Shown here: piece by piece, positions 1 through 5,081 of the stretch
How positions within the stretch are numbered: the first letter of the stretch is position 1
Layout: each line of letters opens with the position of its first letter
NCBI GenBank assembly: GCA_003486025.1
Contig: DNHA01000272.1
Span: 166 to 5,246 of the forward strand
Source of the DNA: Micrococcaceae bacterium
GTDB taxonomy: Bacteria > Actinomycetota > Actinomycetes > Actinomycetales > Micrococcaceae
DNA: 5,081 nt
Direction: 5' to 3'
Position numbers and translations under genes: made by a program
Notes under the pieces: model-generated
Seen by the model: the letters and a program-made list of their open reading frames with translations, nothing else
Databases searched by the model: none
Told to the model about the DNA's origin: nothing

Positions 1-453
1 GCAGCGGTCCGCCGCAAACCGGGGGAGAAAGCACAGACCGCACATCAGACTCCGGCCGGAGCTCCGGTAGCGGCACACCGTTTTTCCGGACGCGTGGCAG
101 CGCTGCTAGTGGTACTCGCGTTTTTTGCCGTGATGCTGGTACCTACGGTGAATTTTTACCGGACACAAATGACCGAGATCAGTGAACTGCGTGCCTCGAT
201 CAGTGAAAAAGAGGCCCAGCGCGACGAGCTGAAGGCAGAGATCGCACGCTGGGATGATCCGTTGTACATCAAGCAACAGGCTCGCGAGCGGATAAACTTG
301 GTCATGCCGGGAGAAAAGCTTTACAAGGTTGTCGGTGAACTTCCTGCCGAGGAAGCTACCGCAACGCCTAATGGCAGCACCTATGAGGTGCGCGCAGATC
401 TTCCTTGGGTAGATGCGCTGCTTGATTCGGTACATCGCTCAGCGACGGACTAA
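1..453 (+). CDS. ftsB: FtsB/DivIC-family septum formation initiator (5' partial)
   Basis: This is the 3' part (150 codons plus TAA) of a small bitopic membrane protein of the FtsB/DivIC family, which in bacteria joins FtsL and FtsQ at the division septum and helps activate septal peptidoglycan synthesis. The frame is open to base 1, so the true start lies upstream. A GTG at 94 is in frame but would remove a basic, Ala/Pro-rich cytoplasmic tail (window codons 1-31, ending RFSGR), so I do not take it as the start. Codons 32-50 form one hydrophobic membrane helix. Codons 54-82 are a charged coiled coil (TEISELRASISEKEAQRDEL). The family signature follows: WDDPLY at codons 84-89, then QQARERINLVMPGE at 92-105. 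The last 45 residues are a variable extracytoplasmic tail. Family assignment is firm; the divisome role is inferred from homologues. DUF501 and ppx follow, matching the usual actinobacterial order downstream of eno. Confidence 0.9.
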   Translation, partial: AAVRRKPGEKAQTAHQTPAGAPVAAHRFSGRVAALLVVLAFFAVMLVPTVNFYRTQMTEISELRASISEKEAQRDELKAEIARWDDPLYIKQQARERINLVMPGEKLYKVVGELPAEEATATPNGSTYEVRADLPWVDALLDSVHRSATD

Positions 454-501
454 GAAGCAAACATACTCAAGCCGAACCATACGACGCGAAAAGACAAAAA
501 C

Positions 502-1194
502 TTGACTGATAAGCCCATCCGCGAAGCCCTCGACGCCGCCGGACGAGTTCCGAGCGAACAGGATCTAGACACGCTCAGCCGCCAACTCAACCGTCCGGTG
601 CGTGATGTGGTGGAGATCGGTGCACGCTGCGTTTGCGGAAACCCCTTGGTGGCGACCACGGCACCACGGCTTTCCAGTGGCATCCCGTTCCCCACCACTT
701 ACTATCTGACACACCCGGTGATTACCGCCGCGGTGTCCCGGCTGGAAGCCGCGGGACTGATGGGCATAATGAATGAACGCCTGGGTGTTGACCCAGCGCT
801 GGCTGCCGATTACGTGCTGGCCCATGAGGCTTACCTGGCGAACCGTGATGCTATCGGCGCACGCTCGGGCACCGGTGAGGTCCCGGAGATCTCCGGCGTC
901 TCTGCTGGCGGTATGCCTAGCCGGGTTAAATGCCTGCACGTGCTGGTAGGTCACTCTCTGGCCGCTGGCGAAGGGGTTAACCCGCTAGGGGACGAGGCGA
1001 TCGCGCAGATCGCCGAGTGGTGGACCAAAGACAAATGCTTCTGTGAAGGCGCGTGGGAGACTACCGGGCAGGCACCGAGCCAGGATCGTTCACGCCATGT
1101 GAAGACCCAGGAAAAGGTGGACCCATCGGTCAAGCGGGCAGAACGTGCACGTAAGCGTGCAGAGCGTGAAGCCAACGAAGCGGATCAGGCCTAA
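502..1194 (+). CDS. DUF501 domain protein, function unknown
   Basis: This 230-residue soluble protein belongs to the DUF501 family, widespread in actinobacteria and without an established function. Recognisable blocks are ARCVCGNPLV (residues 41-50), YYLTHP (67-72), the hallmark SAGGMPSRVKCLHVLVGHSL (134-153) and a CFC pair (179-181). Cysteines 43, 45, 144, 179 and 181 with His146 form C-x-C, C-x-H and C-x-C pairs that could bind a metal; this is inference. Residues 196-230 are a Lys/Arg/Glu-rich tail, probably helical or disordered. No signal peptide or membrane segment is visible. The TTG at 502 is the first possible start after an in-frame stop at 451-453, and it keeps the N-terminal region before the conserved core. 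No convincing Shine-Dalgarno precedes it, so the start is less certain than the identity. The next in-frame GTGs (598 onward) begin very near the conserved block. The stop codon overlaps the ppx start, suggesting translational coupling. Confidence 0.88.
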   Translation: MTDKPIREALDAAGRVPSEQDLDTLSRQLNRPVRDVVEIGARCVCGNPLVATTAPRLSSGIPFPTTYYLTHPVITAAVSRLEAAGLMGIMNERLGVDPALAADYVLAHEAYLANRDAIGARSGTGEVPEISGVSAGGMPSRVKCLHVLVGHSLAAGEGVNPLGDEAIAQIAEWWTKDKCFCEGAWETTGQAPSQDRSRHVKTQEKVDPSVKRAERARKRAEREANEADQA

Positions 1195-2117
1195 TGCGCG
1201 TCGCGGGAATTGATTGCGGCACCAACTCCATCCGCCTGCTGATCGCCGACGCTGTCGAAACCGAGTCCGGTGTGCAGCTGAGCGATGTACTTCGCACCAT
1301 GCGCATCGTACGCCTGGGCCAAGACGTTGATGCGACCGGCGGCTTTGCCTCCGAGGCTCTGGAACGTACCTTTGCTGCGGTTCGCGAGTACAAGGCACTG
1401 TGTGATGAGCATGAAGTCCAGCAGATTCGTTTTGCGGCGACAAGTGCCGCCCGTGATGCGTCAAATCGCGATGTTTTCCTCTCCACCGTCACCGATCTGC
1501 TCGGCGTCACCCCGGAAGTGATCACCGGAGCTGAAGAAGCAAACCTGTCATTCACCGGGGCCGCCTCGGTACGCGAAGCCAAAGACGGCAAGGTGCTGGT
1601 CATCGACCTCGGCGGCGGATCGACCGAGTTTGTGCTCGGCGACGGATCCGGAATGCTGGCGGCTGCCTCCTTGGATATGGGATGCGTGCGGGTGACCGAA
1701 CGCTTTGCCCAGCTTCATGATGCGGCCGGGTTTATCGATCAGACGCTGTCCACCCTGGAAGACCGCGTTGATGTGTCAGAAGTTGACGCGGTGATTGTGG
1801 TGGCGGGGACGTTTACCACGCTGACCGCGCAGGCTCTGGGACTGACCGCTTATGACTCGGCTGCCATCCACGGAGCCGAACTCAGCCTCGGCGATATGCG
1901 CCGTGCAACCGGGCAAATGCTCTCCTATAACCGCGAAGAGCGCGAAGCCCTGGGCTTCATGCATCCGGGACGCGTTGATGTGATTCAGGCCGGAGCGCTG
2001 ATTGTGGAACGCATATTGGATTACCTGGAACGCGCTAGTGCGCAGCGTCCAATGATGTTGATTGCTTCAGAACACGATATTCTCGATGGCATTGCGGCTT
2101 CGGCCGTGAGCAACTAG
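1194..2117 (+). CDS. ppx: Short Ppx/GppA-family exopolyphosphatase
   Basis: This 307-residue cytoplasmic enzyme belongs to the Ppx/GppA family of the ASKHA (actin-like ATPase) fold, whose members release phosphate from the ends of inorganic polyphosphate and/or convert pppGpp to ppGpp. Visible motifs are the first phosphate loop GIDCGTNSIRLLIAD (residues 5-19), TSAARDASNRD (83-93), the GAEEANLSF segment (112-120) containing the likely catalytic glutamate (E114 or E115), the second phosphate loop VIDLGGGSTEFVLG (136-149), an SLDMGCVRVTERF block (159-171), VAGTFTTL (203-210) and MHPGRVDVI (256-264). At about 300 residues it has only the two actin-like lobes and lacks the C-terminal HD-like region of E. 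coli Ppx, like the short mycobacterial and corynebacterial enzymes. Polyphosphate versus pppGpp specificity cannot be read from sequence. The ATG shares one base with the DUF501 stop (TAATG) and there is only a weak ribosome-binding site, so translation is probably coupled. Confidence 0.92.
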   Translation: MRVAGIDCGTNSIRLLIADAVETESGVQLSDVLRTMRIVRLGQDVDATGGFASEALERTFAAVREYKALCDEHEVQQIRFAATSAARDASNRDVFLSTVTDLLGVTPEVITGAEEANLSFTGAASVREAKDGKVLVIDLGGGSTEFVLGDGSGMLAAASLDMGCVRVTERFAQLHDAAGFIDQTLSTLEDRVDVSEVDAVIVVAGTFTTLTAQALGLTAYDSAAIHGAELSLGDMRRATGQMLSYNREEREALGFMHPGRVDVIQAGALIVERILDYLERASAQRPMMLIASEHDILDGIAASAVSN

Positions 2118-2167
2118 CCAACTGCATCACTTTGCCCTCCCGGCCAGGTGTGCCCGAGCCCCCTTGC

Positions 2168-2173
2168 AAGGAG
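2168..2173 (+). promoter_or_regulatory. Shine-Dalgarno AAGGAG that fixes the protease start
   Basis: AAGGAG lies 6 nt before the GTG at 2180, ideal spacing. Other in-frame starts fit poorly: TTG 2132 has no ribosome-binding site and would add a Pro-rich stretch before the signal peptide, ATG 2174 touches the Shine-Dalgarno, and ATG 2189 is 15 nt away. The site is partly inside a perfect 10-bp palindrome, CCTTGCAAGG (2162-2171). Confidence 0.8.
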
Positions 2174-2179
2174 ATGATT

Positions 2180-3709
2180 GTGGGTTACATGAGAACCGGT
2201 AAACCCGTTGCGGCGCGGACCTGGATTTCGGCCGTGCTCGCGGCGTTGCTGATCAGCGCGACCTTTGTTGGCGCCGTTCCGGCTCATGCAGACGACATTC
2301 GCAGCAGCGAGTACTGGCTGAAAGCACGCGGTATCAGCGATGCGCACAAGGTCACCAAGGGCAAGGGCGTAAAAGTCGCCATCATTGACACGGGTATCGA
2401 TACCAGCCACCCCGATCTGAAGGGTGCAGTCACCGGTGGGGCCGATATGTCCGGTTCCGGCGGGCCGCAAGGTGACAAACCGATCGGCGTGATGAGCGAA
2501 CACGGCACGCTCGTGGCTACGCTGCTGGGCGGCCGCGGAAATAACAAGCAGGAAATTGAACGGGTTAAATCCGAGAACGAACGGTTAAAAACCGCTTGGG
2601 AAAAGGCGAAGAAGAACGCCGAAGAGGAAAATAAAGACAAAAAAGACGACGAAGAAAAAGTAGAGGTCCCCAAGGAACCCGAATACGAGAAGATCCCTGC
2701 ACTGCGCTCAGGCAGTGATGGGGTGCTTGGAGTGGCTCCGGAGGCGGAACTGCTTTCGGTTTCTTTGTGGATGGGCGGGGAGAACCCCGCGGGTATCCCG
2801 GTGGAAGAACAGATTCCCAAGGCAGTGCGTTGGGCGGTTGATTCCGGCGCCAAGGTGATCAATATGTCTCTGGGCTCAACCTCGCCGGCATGGCCCGAGA
2901 GCTGGGATGACGCGTTCAAATACGCCGAAGATAAGGACGTGGTGATCGTGGCCGCCGCCGGTAACCGTTCCGGTGGCATGAGCCAGGTTGGCGCCCCGGC
3001 GACCATCCCAGGTGTGCTGACCGTGGCCGGTGTGGACGAGTCGGGCAAGGCCTCGAAAGATTCCTCCACCGAGGGCATCTCCATCGGTGTCGCCGCTCCG
3101 GCTGAGCAACTTGTCGGTGGCTTGCCAGGCGGTGGCTATGCCCGCTGGTCCGGAACATCCGGTGCAGCTCCGCTAGTGGCCGGAGTGGCCGCCTTGATCC
3201 GTGCCGAGCATCCGCAGATGAAAGCCCCGCAGGTGATCAATCGAATCTTGCAGACCGCTAAGGATACCGGGGCACCGGGTGTGGACAACCTGTATGGCTA
3301 CGGAATTATTGATGCGTATGCAGCCGTGACCGCGAATGTTCCAGTGGCCAAGGAAAACCCGCTGAATACCATTACTGAATGGATCCGAATCCACCGTCGC
3401 AATGTCGATAGCACCACCGAGGCTCCGGATCCGGGCGTTTCCATGGAGAAATCCACACTCAACGCAGTGGCCGCACCAAAGCCTATCCTTCCCGACGACT
3501 CGACCCCGGTCCTGCAACCGGTCATCGTTGTTGGCGGCGGTGTACTGCTGCTGCTCGCGCTCCTGCTGGGCGGAACTCAAATTGGAGTCAGTGCGCGCCG
3601 GCAGAAAAAGATCCGTGAGGTTGAACTTGCCGCGTTGAGTAAGCTCCCGGTGGATGAACCAAACGGTGGGCGTGATTTCTTCGACGAGATTCCCGAGGAT
3701 GAAAAATAA
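2180..3709 (+). CDS. Secreted, membrane-anchored S8 subtilisin-like protease, mycosin-like
   Basis: With the GTG start the protein has 509 residues. Residues 1-37 are a Sec-type signal peptide: basic n-region, hydrophobic core ISAVLAALLISATFVGAV, and an AHA cleavage site before DD. The subtilase domain carries the triad Asp70 (VAIIDTG), His108 (SEHGT, Glu replacing the usual Gly before His) and Ser327 (GTSGAAP), with oxyanion Asn262 (AAAGN) and the INMSLGS strand (227-233), so it should be active. Residues 121-173, right after the His helix, are a Lys/Glu-rich insertion with a coiled-coil heptad pattern. After the domain comes a linker (about 390-447), one membrane helix (448-465, VIVVGGGVLLLLALLLGG), a basic stop-transfer segment and an acidic cytoplasmic tail ending FFDEIPEDEK. 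This outside-facing, tail-anchored layout matches mycosins, the type VII secretion proteases, but no ESX genes are visible, so substrate and role are unknown. It lies 62 bp after ppx, possibly in the same transcript. Confidence 0.9.
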   Translation: MGYMRTGKPVAARTWISAVLAALLISATFVGAVPAHADDIRSSEYWLKARGISDAHKVTKGKGVKVAIIDTGIDTSHPDLKGAVTGGADMSGSGGPQGDKPIGVMSEHGTLVATLLGGRGNNKQEIERVKSENERLKTAWEKAKKNAEEENKDKKDDEEKVEVPKEPEYEKIPALRSGSDGVLGVAPEAELLSVSLWMGGENPAGIPVEEQIPKAVRWAVDSGAKVINMSLGSTSPAWPESWDDAFKYAEDKDVVIVAAAGNRSGGMSQVGAPATIPGVLTVAGVDESGKASKDSSTEGISIGVAAPAEQLVGGLPGGGYARWSGTSGAAPLVAGVAALIRAEHPQMKAPQVINRILQTAKDTGAPGVDNLYGYGIIDAYAAVTANVPVAKENPLNTITEWIRIHRRNVDSTTEAPDPGVSMEKSTLNAVAAPKPILPDDSTPVLQPVIVVGGGVLLLLALLLGGTQIGVSARRQKKIREVELAALSKLPVDEPNGGRDFFDEIPEDEK

Positions 3710-3712
3710 TTG

Positions 3713-3776
3713 ACGCAACGTGGTGGCGGCAGATGAACGCAGGAATATTCCTCGTCTATCTGCCGCCATTGTGCGT
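3713..3776 (+). terminator. Long hairpin, probable terminator of the upstream unit
   Basis: The arms TGGCGGCAGAT (3724-3734) and ATCTGCCGCCA (3758-3768) match perfectly over 11 bp, starting 14 nt after the protease stop. Pairing continues inward (ACG 3737-3739 with CGT 3753-3755, AGGA 3741-3744 with TCCT 3749-3752) around an ATAT loop, with one mismatch and one bulged C. An outer 5-bp match (ACGCA 3713-3717 with TGCGT 3772-3776) may extend the base. There is no U-tract on either side, which is common for actinobacterial terminators, so the hairpin may instead protect the 3' end of the mRNA. Confidence 0.65.
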
Positions 3777-3829
3777 TACTCATCGTGCATACGGTGGTGC
3801 AAGGGAAGCCGGAATCAGCCGGAAACATC

Positions 3830-3865
3830 GTGCGGTTGAGGAGTTAAAAGTAGCTTGAACCGCAC
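3830..3865. repeat. Inverted repeat, 8-bp arms with 20-nt loop
   Basis: GTGCGGTT (3830-3837) and AACCGCAC (3858-3865) are perfect reverse complements. The loop contains GAGGAG (3838-3843), but no credible reading frame follows it. It lies between the terminator hairpin and the ndh promoter. If the leaderless promoter is the one used, this element is upstream of the transcript and could only act as DNA. Function unknown; chance is possible. Confidence 0.35.
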
Positions 3866-3910
3866 TGCGCGCAGAACGCCTGCCTGGCTGGAGACGAAGC
3901 CAACACAAAA

Positions 3911-3934
3911 AGTTAGTGAATGTTTTCACTAACT
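3911..3934. promoter_or_regulatory. Perfect palindromic operator upstream of ndh (Rex-like or CRP/GlxR-like)
   Basis: Arms AGTTAGTGAA (3911-3920) and TTCACTAACT (3925-3934) are exact reverse complements around TGTT. The inner part TAGTGAA-N4-TTCACTA differs from the Rex operator TTGTGAA-N4-TTCACAA at one position per half-site. Rex is an NADH/NAD+-sensing repressor known to control respiratory genes, including ndh in several Gram-positive bacteria. The same bases also give GTGA-N6-TCAC, the core of CRP/GlxR sites. The right arm overlaps the proposed -35 element, which suggests repression. That a dimeric regulator binds here is likely; which one is inference. Confidence 0.65.
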
Positions 3935-3953
3935 CCGATAATCCGCGTAGAAT
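3925..3953 (+). promoter_or_regulatory. Predicted ndh promoter, possibly giving a leaderless mRNA
   Basis: TTCACT (3925-3930, 4 of 6 to TTGACA) and TAGAAT (3948-3953, 5 of 6 to TATAAT) are separated by 17 bp. The -10 ends 7 nt before the ATG, so transcription would begin at or next to the start codon. A second -10 candidate, GATAAT (3937-3942), would give a leader of about 12 nt containing AAGGA (3954-3958), but that sequence is only 2 nt from the ATG and lacks a good -35. Both options place the palindrome over the promoter. Confidence 0.5.
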
Positions 3954-3960
3954 AAGGAAT

Positions 3961-5081
3961 ATGTCGATCATCGAAAGCTCCCAGAAGCGTCCGCGCATTC
4001 TTGTCGTTGGCGGTGGCTATGTTGGCCTTTACGTCGCGATGAAGTTGCAGAAGAAGGTCAAGGACCACGGTGGCATTGTCACCGTAGTAGACCCGAACCC
4101 TTACATGACTTACCAGCCATTCCTGCCAGAAGTTGCAGGCGGCCAGATTGAACCGCGCCACGTTGTGGTTTCCCACCGTGCGCACCTGAAGCACTCCGAA
4201 CTGGTTAACGGTCGGGTGCTGAGTATTGACCACGCAGCAAAGAAGGCAGTCGTCGCTCCCGTGAGTGGCGAAGAATTCGAGCTGGAGTACACCGATATTG
4301 TGATGTCTGCAGGTGCGATCACTCGTACCTTCCCGATTCCGGGACTAGGCGACGCGGGTATCGGCCTGAAGACCATCGAAGAGGCCGTAGCGCTGCGCAA
4401 CCAGATTGCCGAGCGCATCGAGTCCGCCTCGAACATGACTGATCCGGTAGCGCGCAAGCGTGCCCTGACCTTCGTTGTGGTCGGCGGCGGCTTCGCCGGC
4501 ATCGAGACCATCGCCGAGCTCGAAGACATGGCTCGTGACCTGATCAAGCTCAACGACCGCATCGATGAGAAGGAAGCACGCTTCGTCCTCATCGAAGCCA
4601 TGGGCCGCATCATGCCAGAAGTTACCGAAGAGCAGGCATTGTGGGTTGTTGACCACTTGCGCAGCCGCGGTATCGAGGTTCTGCTGAACACCTCGCTGGC
4701 AGATGCCACCGATGGTGTCCTGCAGCTGATCAACATGGCTGACAAGTCCCCAGCAGGAACCTTCGGTTCCGACACGTTGATCTGGTGCGCCGGTGTGATG
4801 GCGAACCCAATGGTTCGCTCCACCGATTTCCCAATCGAGCAGCGCGGTCGTATCGAAACCCGCACCGACCTGCGTATTAAGGACGAGAACGGCAACCCGC
4901 TGGAAGGCGCATGGGCTGCCGGCGACATCTCGGCCGTCAAGGACGTTACCGGCGGCCTGCCGGACGGTACCTGCGTTCCAAACGCACAGCACGCGGTACG
5001 CCAGGCGAAGTTGCTGGCGAAGAACCTCTACGCTGCGCGTTACGGTGTGGGCACCATCAAGGAATACAAGCACAAGAACCT
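3961..5081 (+). CDS. ndh: Type II NADH:quinone oxidoreductase (3' partial)
   Basis: The frame runs from ATG 3961 to the window end (373 full codons, no stop). NDH-2 is a peripheral membrane flavoenzyme that passes electrons from NADH to quinone without pumping protons. Visible are the FAD dinucleotide fold VVGGGYVGL (residues 15-23) with Asp44 ending its second strand, YQPFLPEVAGG (51-61), the NADH fold VVGGGFAGIE (173-182) with Glu212 in VLIEAMGRIMPEV (acidic, favouring NADH over NADPH), LIWCAGV (273-279), the FAD-contacting AAGD (319-322) and NAQHAVRQ (341-348), equivalent to the AQxAxQ quinone-site motif. The missing C-terminus, perhaps 80-100 residues judging from the family, should hold the membrane-binding helices. 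The start fits the short tail before the first Rossmann strand. Its own promoter and operator precede it. Another FAD-dependent pyridine nucleotide oxidoreductase is possible but less likely. Confidence 0.9.
   Translation, partial: MSIIESSQKRPRILVVGGGYVGLYVAMKLQKKVKDHGGIVTVVDPNPYMTYQPFLPEVAGGQIEPRHVVVSHRAHLKHSELVNGRVLSIDHAAKKAVVAPVSGEEFELEYTDIVMSAGAITRTFPIPGLGDAGIGLKTIEEAVALRNQIAERIESASNMTDPVARKRALTFVVVGGGFAGIETIAELEDMARDLIKLNDRIDEKEARFVLIEAMGRIMPEVTEEQALWVVDHLRSRGIEVLLNTSLADATDGVLQLINMADKSPAGTFGSDTLIWCAGVMANPMVRSTDFPIEQRGRIETRTDLRIKDENGNPLEGAWAAGDISAVKDVTGGLPDGTCVPNAQHAVRQAKLLAKNLYAARYGVGTIKEYKHKN

Noticed and set aside
94..96. GTG 94 as the true start of the FtsB-family gene
   Set aside because: The frame stays open to base 1 and the upstream codons encode a basic, Ala/Pro-rich cytoplasmic tail typical of actinobacterial members; starting at 94 would leave no residues before the membrane helix.
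454..501. Promoter or terminator between ftsB and DUF501
   Set aside because: The 48 bp contain no convincing hairpin, -10/-35 pair or Shine-Dalgarno, so read-through from ftsB is the simplest explanation.
2132..2179. Longer protease start at TTG 2132
   Set aside because: It has no Shine-Dalgarno and would place a Pro-rich 16-residue stretch before a standard signal peptide. GTG 2180 has AAGGAG at 6 nt.
2284..3084. Minus-strand open frame (266 codons) opposite the S8 protease
   Set aside because: Its Ser/Pro-rich translation mirrors Lys/Glu and Gly codons of the protease. There is no domain and no convincing start, and the + strand gene is certain.
3855..3932. Possible 25-codon leader peptide starting at TTG 3855 after GAGGAG and ending inside the palindrome
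   Set aside because: The start codon is weak, spacing from GAGGAG is 11 nt, no promoter is visible upstream, and there is no run of regulatory codons. It also conflicts with the promoter predicted downstream of it.
4110..4940. Long minus-strand open frame (276 codons) opposite ndh
   Set aside because: The + strand encodes an unmistakable NDH-2 with both dinucleotide folds. The antisense product is Ser/Arg-rich with no recognisable motif, typical of a shadow frame in GC-rich DNA.

Overview
The window looks like chromosomal core DNA of a moderately high-GC actinobacterium. All five genes lie on the + strand, and their protein sequences and order (septum-formation initiator, DUF501, short Ppx/GppA phosphatase, secreted S8 protease, type II NADH dehydrogenase) resemble Micrococcaceae such as Arthrobacter or Glutamicibacter. 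That placement comes from remembered protein similarity and gene order; no search was run.

Layout. Bases 1-453 are the 3' part of an FtsB/DivIC-type division gene whose start lies upstream. A 48-bp gap follows, then a DUF501 gene (502-1194) with a TTG start. Its stop codon overlaps the ATG of a Ppx/GppA-type exopolyphosphatase (1194-2117) in a TAATG junction. The trio ftsB-DUF501-ppx, usually just downstream of enolase, is a conserved actinobacterial block of unknown common purpose. Sixty-two bases later, a strong Shine-Dalgarno introduces a secreted, C-terminally membrane-anchored subtilisin-like protease (2180-3709). It resembles mycosins but has an unusual charged coiled-coil insertion directly after the catalytic histidine. 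These four genes may be co-transcribed. A long near-perfect hairpin (3724-3768) then ends the unit.

Bases 3710-3960 are a 251-bp regulatory intergenic region. Besides the terminator hairpin it holds a weaker 8-bp-stem hairpin and a perfect 10+4+10 inverted repeat (3911-3934). That repeat overlaps a plausible -35 element, and the matching -10 sits 7 nt before the ATG of the next gene, the arrangement expected of a leaderless actinobacterial mRNA. The gene (3961 to the window end, incomplete) is a type II NADH:quinone oxidoreductase. The repeat core GTGAA-N4-TTCAC is close to the operator of the NADH-sensing repressor Rex, for which ndh is a logical target. It also fits a CRP/GlxR-type core.

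No mobile element, CRISPR array, tRNA, rRNA or phage signal was seen. The points most worth a second look are the ndh operator/promoter arrangement and the coiled coil spliced into the protease domain.
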